This document shows, one piece after another, positions 33,072-44,863 of a DNA stretch of 64,000 nucleotides (positions within the stretch are counted from its first letter, which is position 1; each line of letters starts with the position of its first letter). The stretch spans positions 2,154,001 through 2,218,000 of the forward strand of contig NC_087390.1 of the NCBI RefSeq assembly GCF_963675165.1, in the 5' to 3' direction. The stretch is from Halichondria panicea. Taxonomy: Eukaryota; Porifera; Demospongiae; Suberitida; Halichondriidae. The translations under genes and the position numbers were made by a program. The notes beneath the pieces were generated by a model, which saw only the letters and a program-made list of their open reading frames with translations, did no database searches and had not been told where the DNA came from.

Positions 33072-36000
33072 ATGCTTTCTGTTGCTGTCCTCTGCAGCCT
33101 CCTAGGAGCTCTATGGATCAGCCCTCTTAATGGCCAACAGACAGGACCCTCTCCAGTGGTGTTTGTGTCACCAGAGAGCTGTAGTGAGGGGGTGGAGTAC
33201 TACAGTCCCTCTAGACTGACCTGTCTCTCATGTGGGGCTAACCGGACCACTGCAGGGGATGGTAACTTTTATTAAAATTGAGTTGAGCTTGGGAATAAAA
33301 TGTATGTGCGATTGTTTACTGTACAATGGTGTGTTGGTTTCTATGGTAACTAATTGGGAATGATCAGGATTATGGATTTTGCAGGGTTGACGTGCACATG
33401 CTCGCCTGGTTTTATTCAGCCAATCGAATCACAGGATTGCACGGAATGCGCCAGCCCAACAGTAAGCACCGCCCCCCACACACCCCCTACCCCTAGCAAC
33501 CGTCCACTGTCACATGCACTGTAGGTATCGTCTCGTGATGGTCTGTTCTGTCTGTCGTGTGTGGACGGTTACAACTCAGCCACTGGACAATGCAACACAT
33601 GCCCTGGGGGGAGATCACACATCTTGGGTGAGTAACATCTTACTTAGTAATACCAGCCACGCTCAAGTTTTCAGTGATTTACAACCTTGAAATTTATTTT
33701 ACACTGTACATAATTGAAACGTTGCCCAGTATGGCCCCTGGAATTGTGTGGTTCTCCCCATCAGTCAAATTACTTCACTGACACAACTTCCATTTTGTAG
33801 GCTCAGGCACGGGTATTTGTTTATGTACTTACTGTACACTACATGCACTGTTGTGCGTTTTGCTTTGTGCCCTATAATGGCATACAGTGCTTATTTACCT
33901 CTTGTAACCCCTCCCCTAGTTGACACGCCCCCTGATCCCGCTGGTTCTCCCGGCAGTCGTGAGTGTGTGGAGTGTCCTGTAGGAACCTGGGCGGCTGTGG
34001 GGGGTCTCCAGTGTACCCCCTGTGGAGTGGGAGACTGCTCTCAGTGTGTGAGTGTTGTTAGCCTCATTCCCGGCTAGAATTTTTCTATAGATAAATTGGT
34101 TTGGGAACGAGGCTAGAGTGCTGTAAAATGTTTGCATGGAATGTTGTACCCATATACCGTATTACTACATGCAATGCTAATGACTTCGCAAAAATAAGAT
34201 TACAAACCCTATACTTATGTGCTCCTGCCTCTACTGACTTGTATGACATCACGATCGCTGCCAGATTAGGTCGCAAAGTGTCAAATTTTTGCTATTTAAT
34301 TGGCTCATTTGTCAATTACAAATAGTAAAATTATGTGTGAAAGTTGGTTGTATTGTGTTGCTAAAAGTTAGTTGCAAAGTGTTATTTTAAAATTGCTGCT
34401 ACTGCTTAACCTGAGGCGCTTAAGTGGCCATGGTTTATAGTAGCTTGTCAGTGTGTGTGTGTGTTTGTGTATCACTATGTATCCTGAGCCTGTTCACCTG
34501 CACGGCTGCTAAAATCGTTAAATATGGATACTGTATTTGTCGATTAATTGCCATGTCTGAATAATTATGTGCCTGATCTCAATTAAACCTCATGATTTAA
34601 TGGGATTCAAACGTTGGTTTCCTTAACACTGTGCCCTGAAACTTCTCAGTTAGGAAATACAGTGTAACTTCTGTTATCAACCACCTCCGAATAAAGGCCA
34701 GCTGCTATATAACGGCCAGGCACCCAGGTCCCAAATGAACAGTTTGTATACAAAACAACCTCTCAACAAAGGCCACCTCCGTATAAAGGCCAAAACATTT
34801 TTTCCCAAAGGTGTCCGTTATAGAGGGGTTCCACTGTAACTCTCAATCTGGCAATAGCCTCAATAATAATTATAATTAACACTTACCAATTAAAATGTAG
34901 AGTTTGTAAAACGTTTGTACCTTGCACGTTGGTTTTACTTGAGGCATCACTGATTACATTTGCTGGGCAAAATGTTACAATTATGCTGGAGTGGTGTCTT
35001 AAATGCATGTAGGTGAATACGGTAATATACATGTAGCTATAACCATCATGTATAGTGGCGTTGATTCAAGCTACAGTAAAGTATACCTTAATTTGATTAT
35101 CTGTCGATGTCTGGATTAACTCTGTTTAACAGTACATGTATATTTAAACGCCATCTACAAGTATGTGGTTATTTTAACAAGCACTACAATACAATAGGAG
35201 AACGCTGTAATTCACACTAGCCAGGGTTTTAGTGGGAAATTAGAGGGCCTTTTACCCTTCTTGGATTTGGTTAGCCCCTCTTGGAATTTTAAATTCAAAC
35301 GTGTCAACATTACCCACCCCCCCCCCTGTTTAATCAATGGGTCAGGGACTCTTTCAGCTGTACATTGAATTGAGTTCGTAGATCGAATATAACATTTTTA
35401 TGATGCTTAGAAAATACTTTTAAATGTGTTATCAATTTTAAATTTGGGAGATTTAAAAATGTTGGCCAAATATCGTGTGATTATATTATAATTATGGTCT
35501 ACTCTTATACTCTTGATATGGTCCAAGGCCAAAAATGTGGCTCCGACCAAATTTTAAATTTAAACATAATATTATCATTTAGGCCTAAGCTTTCATCAAT
35601 GGCACTAAAGTTATGAATTCAATGGTGCCCCCCTAAACTTTGCTAAATTGTGCACCCTCTTATTGAAATTAGCTGCACTGTGTGAACTGTTACATACACA
35701 TGACCAGAGGAGGCGGGACATGTGTCATAAGTCACATGGCAATGGAATGTGTGGCATACGTTAGGCTCTTGACCTTTAACCTTAGATTTCAGTGTAGCTA
35801 TGGTGCCTGTGTGGTAGCAAGCGCACATCACTTTCTAGTAATCTCCAATATTGTAAACTGTTATGGAAGACACGGCAACTAACCTGATTTTTAACCCTTC
35901 TAGACTGCTCTCCATAGTAGCCTATGTACAGTGAAAACCACTAGCTTTGATAGTGATTTTCAAGGTATTGAGCCGGGATCTCACTGGGATCGCTTATCTA

Positions 36001-38260
36001 TAAGTTATTACCATCCTTTTACTACATGATAGCTAAATTTTAGTTATAACCATGGGATCACTGCTGTTTTGGCTGCTTAAACATCCGCACTTTTCATGCA
36101 CAAATCCTTGTCTAAAGTGGTTAAACGTGGATTGTTAATTAACTGAGGTACACGTGCCCTACGTCCTCTGCACATGACTATGAGTAGGCCTGACCTGGTT
36201 ACATAATTATATCAATTATATATATATATATATAATTATATCAATCGATTATCATAGCGTCAGCGAACTGACATTCGATAAATGTGTGTGAGCTTGAGGG
36301 AAATCTTTGATGGTCTCACACATCTCAGTAAGGACTTCGGAGGTTTGTTCGAAAGCGTTTTTCAAGCTCTTAGCCACTCTATCAATGCCTAGTTGACCCA
36401 ATTTTGCTTTAGCTTTCTCAAGCCGACAGTATGGATTTTCAACAAAAAACATTTTAACCATTGCAACTTCTTCTCCAAAATACCCTTTCAGCACACCTGG
36501 ATCAAAGTTGAGGTCCAGAGAGTAGGCTGTGTTACTGAATACAACAATTACATTGTCAAGGATATCTCTCGGCAGGATGGCAGTGATCTCAGAAAGGACA
36601 TACTTCAATGAAGCACTTGCTCGAGGTTGCCGGCCATGGATGACCAGGCAGACACAGTTGATGTAATCTTCTCTCTTGAGGGTACTAATGATTCGTTGTA
36701 CATTCGTTTTGTCTTGTTTGAAGCCACGAGAGTCACCAAATCCAGGAGTATCGATCACTCCAATATTCAAGTCACCTACTGCCACATTGTAGAGTGTAGC
36801 ATCGTCAGTCTTGCTCTCCATAGAAAGTGCTTGTGCATTCTCAAGCTCGATGTCATTGAATTGTTTGAATCGCTCAAGAGCTCCGAACCCAGAGCCAAGA
36901 GCCTGAACAGTGGCACAGTTGTAGAGAAGGTTGAGGAACAAAGTCTTGCCAGATCCTGTTTCACCGATGAGCAGCATCTTGAAGGGATGGTGAGGATCTT
37001 TTCCCTTGAATGCCTGGAGAACACGAGCGTTTATCCCAGATGGTGTTACAAAAGATCTAAAAATGGCGCCTATATAGCTCACTCCTTTTTGGTGATCTTT
37101 TCTGGATGTTACTGTAAATAAATAATTATTTAAAAGGCTATTTGCTTCACATGCAAGGGTCATTATACCTTGTGTTTTTCGTGTTACGGTGGGTTGTTTT
37201 GACTCTGGTGGGTTGTTGTGTCTGATGGGTTGTTGAGGTTCTACCACTTTTGTTCTTGTGGACTGGTTCTATAAAGTAATAATTGTAGGTGGGTGTATGC
37301 TATGCATGCTATCACTATTATATCTGATCCATGTATTGTATGGTGATTGTAGTTTTCTCAAAAGCTTCCAATAGTTCCAGTACACACTCATGTGATACTT
37401 CAATCTCTTGCCCAATTCTCATCTTCACTTTAGTACTTGTGTTCCTCTCACTAGGTCTTGTCGTTGTTATCGTGCTGTGCGATTCAAAGCAATTGTTTAG
37501 TATCTCAACAATTGATTTAGTCCATGATCCTTGTTCCTTTAAGACAGCGACAAATTTGTGATAGACTCGAGGGTTGTTTTCAATTGAGGTCTCCAAAGCG
37601 TCCAGAACTTTCCTAGTTTTTTCGTCTGGCGTTGAACTGCTTTGATGTATCTGATTTTTCAGATATTTAGAAATCAACTCTTGTGAGTATAAAGTATCTC
37701 CTATGCTAGCAACAGATTGTTGAAGAAGTTGTACTAACTTATCATAGCACTGTCTAATTGTCTTGTGCTCTGGTGAACTCTCACAAGTAGCTTGAGGATT
37801 GTATGTAGCCATCTTTAGCATACAGGTATACTAAATAGCTAGATGTACATTTACTATATCAACAAGTTAATGGGCTTATAGCACACCTGGACGAAATCAC
37901 AAGACTTATGAATTTTGATAGTACTAGATATTCACTTATTCTCTCCTCCTACAGACGATTGCCACCACTCATGGTGGAGTGTGTTTCCCCCCCACCCCTC
38001 CATTACCCTCACCCCCGACCAATGCCTTCCCCTACTACCAGGAACACTTCACTGCAGCCACTCAACTTTGTGTGGTGAGAATGAGTGGGTGTATACATTG
38101 TGTGTGTGTGCATTGTTTACAAAGCCATATGCACATGTGCTCTGTACATTGTGTACTTCCCTGAAAAGGGTTCATTTAGCCTACTATAGCTACTTTATTT
38201 TTCGTTCACACACACGCACGCACACACACGCATGCACGCACACACACGCATGCACGCACG

Positions 38261-38292
<32 letters not shown>

Positions 38293-38308
38293 CACACGCA
38301 CACACACG

Positions 38309-38364
<56 letters not shown>

Positions 38365-38389
38365 CACACACGCACACACACACGCACAC

Positions 38390-38450
<61 letters not shown>

Positions 38451-41400
38451 ATGGCAATCCTTCGTCCTGTCAACTGTTGGCCAACCTGTGTACTCTACAA
38501 CTCTACAACCGTGACGACCCTGCTTGTGTGCTGATTCAGCAGCTCTCAGAGGACCTCCTGCAGAGCCTCTATTACCCCCCAGGGAGCGCTGACCAGGTGT
38601 TGGAGAGCACTGGCATCCAGACACCTCTCATTACCGGAGAGGGTGCCGAGGTAAGTTACTCTTAAATGTTTCCACAAGAGAGCTGGGATTTACAATCCAT
38701 GCACATGTACAAAAGCTATTATACAAACCACTATTCTAACGTGCCATATACAGTTGCTGAAATTCACATGACATGTACTACCCCCCCCCTCCTCTCTCTG
38801 TGTAGGGTGTGTCTAATCTCCCACTGTGGGCGGGCTCCTACTCTCTCAACGGGACCCTACTGGGACTGGAGGAGCTGACTCAGCAGATACTACTCTGTAC
38901 TGAGCCCCAGCCGAGGGCCAGCGCTCTCTGGAGGGTGGGTGTGGTCTATCAAATCTCGGTGAGCCCCATAGTGTAGAATGTATTAAAGTTTAGTGCAAAA
39001 CATATGTGGAGTTAATTGTGTGTTCTAGATAGAGGGATTTTTCTGAGTCCTATTCTATTCCCCTAACTACATGTATACTCACACACAGTGTACAGTGTCG
39101 GCTGAAGCTCTGCTCAGAAAAGGCTCAAATGCTCCAGTATTCTACGAGCTCTGTATCCTCCAATACCTCTATTGTAGTGTACCGAGCATGCCCAGTAGTC
39201 TCCTAACGCACTGAGCATGCCCAGTAGTCTCCTAACGCACCGAGCATGCCCAGTAGTCTCCTAACATCTGAGCATGCCCAGTAGTCTCCTAACATACTGA
39301 GCATGCCCAGTAGTCTCCTAACGCACCAAGCATTCCCAGTAGTCTCCTAACGCACTGAGCATGCCCAGTAGTTTCCTAACGCACTGAGCATGCCCAGTAG
39401 TCTCCTAACATACTGAGCATGCCCAGTAGTCTCCTAACGCACCGAGCATGCCCAGGAGTCTCCTAACATACTGAGCATGCCCAGGAGTCTCCTAACGCAC
39501 CGAGCATGCTCAGTAGTCTCCTAACGCACCGAGCATGCCCAGGAGTCTCCTAACGCACTGAGCATGCCCAGTAGTCTCCTTAACCACACCCCAGATCTAC
39601 GTGATCAGACCTCAACCACGGACACTCTCCACTCTCTACCAGTGCGCATCACTAACTATAGGAGCACGTCTGGGGAGGCAGTCAACGACGACAGCGATGT
39701 GGGAAGCTGGCAGTTTGTGAGGAGATTCTTCCTCTTTGAGTCCGTCACAGCCCGCCCCCTCTACACTAGCTCCACCACCCTCACGTAAGTCACACTTACT
39801 TATCAAATTCGGTGAATCTATTCCCTATATCTCAGAATTTAGTTTTTTTATTGATTTTTTCCTCTCCTAAGATGTAGTAAACGTTACAGCTCTATTTTAA
39901 TATTACAGAGTGTTGATGATGTCTGAGGGAGGGAGAATATTCCCCCCTTATCTTAGAGTGAGCTATTCTAATTGGACGCCTACTGACCAGGACCTTCCAG
40001 TAAGTGATGTAACCATGACAGTAGTGTAGCATTCGACTACAATTTAGATTGATGATCACAAATGTGTACCCTCCTCCGCCAGAGCTCCCATATCACGGAG
40101 TATGCGGGTACTAGTCAATCATTCCTCATCGCTCTGATAGTGTTGTCCCTTGTCTGTGCCGTTCTGGGTGGTGTGTACTCAGGGTTAAAGGTCAACGGGT
40201 TCGTACGACGGACTGGACTCACCTGCTGTGACCTACACGTTAGTTGACAGTGAAAATAGAGTAGTACATGTGAGAGGCCATACATGTACTTAATATAGCC
40301 GTTAGCTAAGTGTTTGTTTGCTCTGACGTTTACAGTCTATGAATTTGATTACTTTTTGCTGGTGAAATTTTTTTGAATGAGCAAAATCAGCAAAAAATTG
40401 ATCTTTTGCGATCTAACTATAACTATTGCGATTTGACAAGGATTGCAGTGGTGTAGGCAGGGGGGCTGGCAGGGCTAGAGCCCCCCTCCCTTTGTGCTCC
40501 ATCAACTCCAACTTAGCTTGAATCATCGTGATCTGTCGATCTATTTTGCTGAAGAAAAGTGATGGTTCAGCGCCTATGCTCAACCAATTTGAGCTCTGCC
40601 CTTCCCAAAATCCTGGCTACGCCACTGGAATGTATGCATTTACCAGTACTAATTTAAGTTTTGAGATTTTGTTTGCATTATGTTTGATGCTCGCAAAACA
40701 TTATAGTGTAACACGGTATTTACTGTTGCAGTAATAATCCTCTCCTCCTCCCTCTCTTCCAGTCCCTTGTGTATGCTGTGGTGATGTTCTGTGATGGAAC
40801 CTCAACCCTCCTCTACCTACTCCTCACTGCCATCTCTCTCTTCTGGCTCATATTCTACAAGGTGTGTGTATAAAGCTATCTCGTTGGTAGCTACTGTACT
40901 CTGTGTAAAAGTAAAAGACAGTATTTTGGTACTTTCCCGGCTAATTCTAGCAATTTCAATGTTTTTTCCGGCTAGCCTGTGTTATTTGTGGGCGTACAAG
41001 TACACCCTTGTATACATAACTAGACTTACTATATAATTATGCTACATAATAATATAGCTGTGTATTTGTAGCAGTCGATGTGTGGGCGTACAAGTGCACA
41101 GCTACATGTACACAGATATACATGTACAGATTTTGCTCCTTATCTTATACACTTTCAATTGACCAAAATTGTGTCTGTTACTTAAGATTGACTCTATACA
41201 TGTTCCCCCTCAGGTACAATACTACCTGCTGCTACCCCTCCCCTCACCAACAGAGGACCTCACATTCATCCTCCTATTAGCAATGGCTGCACTCTTCAGA
41301 GTGAGTAGAATATTGCACTACTTTTGTGAATGGGTGCATTGTAAGTTGTAAATAGCTCAAGAGCTGCCGTGTTTTGCACGCTTCAATCCAACAATGGTTA

Positions 41401-44348
41401 TAACGTTTGTCAGGATTAATGTCTGATTTTCTGAAAGCGTCCCATGCATGGTCTTGAAATATGGTCTGTGTCAAATTTAGTGCTTCTCATATGAAAGTAC
41501 AGGGTAATGGTAAAGGCATTTTTGGTGTATACCGTATAGCGGGTATATTTCGAGGGTATAAATTTTCGCGGATGGACCATTACAAAGGATTTCGCGGATT
41601 TTATTTTCGTGGTCTGAGTTCCAGCCTTTTGGCGCATGCGCACATCAACATGCAGCTGTTACCACCACACCGTTAGCCTCGAATCCAGGCCTAGCCTATA
41701 ACGGTGAGGCACCTCTTATTGTCGATAGGTGTGGTCAATAATACTGAACACGTCTACTATTCAATAAAGATATAAATTTTCGTGGGTATAAATTTTCGCG
41801 GTAGAGGCTCAATCCGCGAAAACCGCGAACATTTATACCCTCGAAATATACCCGCTATACGGTACATGTAGCAACAAAATGTTTGCATCATTTTGAAAAG
41901 TTTCTTTCTAGTTTTTTCAGAAAAAGAGATTGCAAAATTAATTAATGGTGCCCTCCCCCTAAAATGTGCGGTAATATTCGTTTGGTCTTAACCCCCCTCT
42001 CCCTCAGATTCTGCATGTGCTCTACCAACTGTGGCATCAGAGCAAGGTGGATGTGTTCTTCATTGACTGGGAGAAACCTCGTGGACTAGTACAAACAACC
42101 AATCAGAATGCAGACGTCGCCCAAACCATCCCCCCTAACAGGATGTCACCAGTCAGTATTTGGCGGACTTATTTTGTTGTTAACGAATGGAACGAGTTAC
42201 AGTCTCTACGGAGGATCAACAATACGCTACTGGTTGCCATGGTGCTACTGTTTGCCCATGTTATTGGATTAGAACACTTGGCAGAAAGAGATCCTGCCTC
42301 CAACGTGACCTCTGACCCCTCTCGATACTCTGCCCCCTTCAGTCCGATACTAAGATTCTCGATCACAACCATCTTCTTTTCCCTCTTTGCTGCCCTCCTG
42401 GTGAGCAACATACAATATCATTCGACACACCTATACATGCATGTACCTGACTATTGTAATTCTGACTCTGTACAGAGGGGCTATATGTTCCTGATTTACG
42501 AGCGCTACTTTGAGCACAAGTTGCGTCAGTTTGTGGATCTGTGCTCTGTAGCTAACGTGAGTGTCCTGGTATTGTCCCGGCAACTGTACGGTCATTACAT
42601 CCACGGCAAGTCTGTGCACGGTCATGCGGACACTGACATGAGACAAATGAACTACAACTTCAAGAAAGAACAGGTATACGTACGTATTACGTTAATTAAG
42701 TGAATGGTATTATGTACTATTAATGTGCAGTTCATTCTGTATAGTTAAGTGCGGTCACTCTTACTGGGTAGACCAACCAGTATAGCTGTAATAAAAAATA
42801 CAAGTCCAAACACACGCTATAACCTAACCTTTGGGGCCTGTTAACTTGACTGTATTATAATATTAAAAGCGTGACCTGATTATAGTTTGATCACAATAGA
42901 CAGATTTTCAGTTTGTGTGCGTACTCTATTGATCGGTTCCATATTCGATGTATACAGGAGGACATGTGTGGTAGGCGTGGCCTAGAGGGTGACGACCAGC
43001 TGTTTGAGATGCTCCTGACACGAGAGTTCAGGACTCATTACGATAAGATAGTCACTCCGTTACGAGGGGACGGGTTGTCACATGCACAAGCTGGTGAGGA
43101 GTGTGAGGGTGTGTGTGGTGTGACTCTTGTGCTCCCCCCTCAGGTCAGACGGGTGTGAGTGAAGCTGGTCTCAAGGCACACCAAGGATTAACTTATTACT
43201 TGAGCACTTTTATAGAACACGTGAGGCACCGTATACATGCATGTAGCTATCGACGCGTATGAAAAAGAGAACTTTCAATGTTATTGCTAAAACGTGATTT
43301 GTTGACACATTGAACCCCCCCCCCACACACACACACACTCTCTCTCTTTATAGGGTCTCAAGGATGTGGACTACATTGTAGGAGTTAAGACTGCCATGGA
43401 GAGGCTACTAGGGATTGAATTCTTTGACGCCCTGGGAAAATGTGTTTTCTACAAGAGTGAGTGAACCAATCACTGTATGCATAAGTGGAGTCAAGTGGGA
43501 GTACTGTTACATAGGCGAATCTGACGATACCCGTTTAACTAAACATTTTCTCGGATTTAATTTTGACTTCAACCCCCCCCCTTCCTACACACAGCCACTA
43601 GACACTCGTTTGGCGATGTGTTGTTCCACGGTTGTGAGTGGAGTCTATTCCAGCTGGACCTGCTCCTCTTTGGGATCATAGATGTCGTATCCAATAGTTA
43701 CCCACTGGCTGCCGTTATCACTCTACTAGTATCTTGGGTGAGCGAAACCACTAATAAAACTACATGTATACTAAATTATTATAATTATACTGCAGATTGA
43801 GAATTTATGTTTGCTGTGTATATACCGTATATCTTCTAATTTATCGGACAGCAAGAAATAATTATTTTGGAAATTGTCCGGGTATAATTGGAACAGATTT
43901 TTATAGAGCATGCGAAGTGTCCGGAATAATTAGAACAAGCATGCAGCTGCATGCGAGCTAGCTAAGTTTAATAGAACAGTGTATGTGCAACTGAATAGTT
44001 GCACTATAGCTATCTAAAACTAGCTACTCAAAGCTATCTAACTGCAGCACTCTAAGTCTTACTTGCCGTCTATGAATGTAACTCAACTTTTCAAGGTATT
44101 GTCCGGATATTTAGAATGAATGTAATATTAAAGCACTGGAGTGCCCGTTGTATTAGAACAGCGAAAATTGCCCAAAAGAGTGTCCGGGGTAATTAGAAGT
44201 GTCCGATAAATTAGAAGATATACGGTATGTACTTTTTGATCTCATCCTTTGCCCCACCCCCTCTCAGCTGGTGATGTTTGTGAGGGACTGGGCAGGTCGC
44301 AGGAACATTGCTAAAAAGACTCTAGTGGATGAACGATTCTTGTTGTGA
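33072..44348 (+). CDS. TMEM67: Meckelin, copy B (20-exon model)
   Basis: Exons by phase: 33072-33261, 33385-33461, 33525-33627, 33920-34047, 37955-38074, 38450-38650, 38806-38958, 39089-39173, 39595-39784, 39909-39999, 40083-40238, 40763-40861, 41214-41300, 42008-42400, 42476-42673, 42958-43093, 43144-43220, 43354-43456, 43595-43737, 44268-44348. Domain order is as in copy A: signal peptide, Cys-rich ectodomain, multipass membrane region, C-terminus KKTLVDERFLL. Only a few residues differ (for example Gly for Glu at the end of exon 1). The gene is 5.3 kb shorter than copy A, mainly because intron 4 is 3.9 kb rather than 7.8 kb. Exon 8 lacks 5 bases that copy A has, which changes the phase of the exon 8/9 joint; a TAT-T donor at 39173 and an acceptor at 39594 restore frame. 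Gene G3 lies antisense in intron 4. Confidence 0.93.
34115..36251. other. Intron 4 of TMEM67 copy B: no gene before G3
   Basis: Mostly AT-rich sequence. One inverted-repeat element with pogo-like ends lies at about 34668-34841 (listed separately). A short ATATAT-rich stretch near 36210-36245 precedes the 3' end of G3. Nothing else here is supported as coding. Confidence 0.6.
34668..34841. mobile_element. ~174-bp MITE with CAGTG..CCTCTGTTAT-type ends
   Basis: The left end (ACAGTGTAACTTCTGTTATC) and the right end (GTTATAGAGGGGTTCCACTG) are imperfect inverted repeats. The interior repeats CCACCTCCG-ATAAAGGCC. A related partial copy lies near 47450-47510 and a hairpin version at 48913-48968. Confidence 0.65.
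36252..37821 (-). pseudogene. CARD-like + AIG1 GTPase (G3), nested antisense in TMEM67 intron 4, copy B; exon 1 donor mutated
   Basis: Paralogue of G2. Exon 1 is 37324-37821 (MLKMATYNP start; helical CARD-like domain with VGDTLYSQE-like and PRVYHKFVAVLKEQ segments). The second coding block is 36252-37268, opening after TTTATAG in phase 0. It may contain a 57-bp intron (37112-37168) whose removal or retention both keep frame. The G domain has GETGSGKT and DTPGFGDSRG, and GRQPRASASLKYVLSEITAI follows. At the exon 1 donor G2 reads CAG|GTATAA, but here it is CAG|ATATAA, so the GT is lost and the frame ends in TAA at once. Unless another donor is used, exon 1 would make a CARD-like protein alone and the GTPase exon would need its own start. 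Protein if spliced: about 485-504 residues. Confidence 0.65.
38209..38449. repeat. ~240-bp CA-rich microsatellite ending at the TMEM67 exon 6 acceptor (copy B)
   Basis: (CA)n with interspersed CG steps from 38209 to 38449; the final CACAG is the acceptor of exon 6 (38450). Copy A has a shorter, differently interrupted tract at the same place. Long open frames on both strands, of Thr-His or Cys-Val repeats, are simple-sequence artefacts. Confidence 0.9.
39180..39581. repeat. 29-bp minisatellite, ~14 units, at the TMEM67 exon 8/9 junction (copy B)
   Basis: Same unit as in copy A (AGCATGCCCAGTAGTCTCCT plus AACGCACCG) but about nine units fewer. The last unit again grades into exon 9. If only one unit were present, copy B exon 8 and exon 9 would form one continuous open frame, which suggests that the array may have grown out of a coding or junctional segment. 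Confidence 0.9.
40456..40627. mobile_element. Short hAT-like MITE in TMEM67 intron 11 (copy B)
   Basis: Same as 20935-21106: CAGTGG... left end and ...GCTACGCCACTG right end. Identical position in the two copies shows that it predates the duplication or was carried by conversion. Confidence 0.65.
41530..41864. mobile_element. 335-bp MITE with TACCGTATAGCGGGTA ends (copy B)
   Basis: Counterpart of 22009-22343 with only about one base difference (CAT for CGT near 41578). Located in TMEM67 intron 13. Confidence 0.8.
43823..44227. mobile_element. 405-bp MITE with TACCGTATATCTTCTAATTT ends (copy B)
   Basis: Counterpart of 24301-24685. It is 20 bases longer, with small insertions such as ATTAGAACAAGCATGCAGC, and its right end keeps the expected TACGGTA that is altered in copy A. 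Located in the last TMEM67 intron. Confidence 0.75.
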
Positions 44349-44451
44349 ACATTCACTCACGACCCATGCAAATAATGTGCAACACTTATCACTTGTTTAT
44401 GTTATGTACCACAACATGTGCAGAATTGTATAAATGTTATTATAATAAGGT

Positions 44452-44827
44452 GTTACTGAAAATGTTGTTTGCACAAATACAGTGTACACATGCATCAATT
44501 GTTATTCTCGATAAGATTACTGAAAATGGTTTGCACACTACAGTGTACACATGCATCGATTGTTGTTCTCGATAAGATTACTGAAAATGGTTTGCACACT
44601 ACAGTGTACACATGCATCGATTGTTGTTCTCGATAAGATTACTGAAAATGGTTTGCACACTACAGTGTACACATGCATCGATTGTTGTTCTTGATAAGAT
44701 GTTACTGAAAATGGTTTGCACACTACAGTACGTGTACACATGCATCGATTGTTGTTCTTGATAAGATGTTACTGAAAATGGTTTGCACACTACAGTACGT
44801 GTACACATGCATCGATTGTTGTTCTTG
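44452..44827. repeat. 61/67-bp tandem repeat between TMEM67 and CD225 gene D2 (unit 2)
   Basis: Matches 24922-25297 unit for unit, with the same copy number and the same 61-to-67 switch. Equal copy number in a repeat that should vary quickly supports a very recent common origin, or an assembly duplicate, for this block. Confidence 0.85.
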
Positions 44828-44863
44828 AGCTATAAAAATGATTACACAAGCAGTCAATACCTT

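Noticed and set aside
38190-38624. Long open frames (up to 199 codons) of Thr-His or Cys-Val repeats on both strands
   Set aside because: They are the six-frame readings of a CA microsatellite; only TMEM67 exon 6 at the right edge is real.
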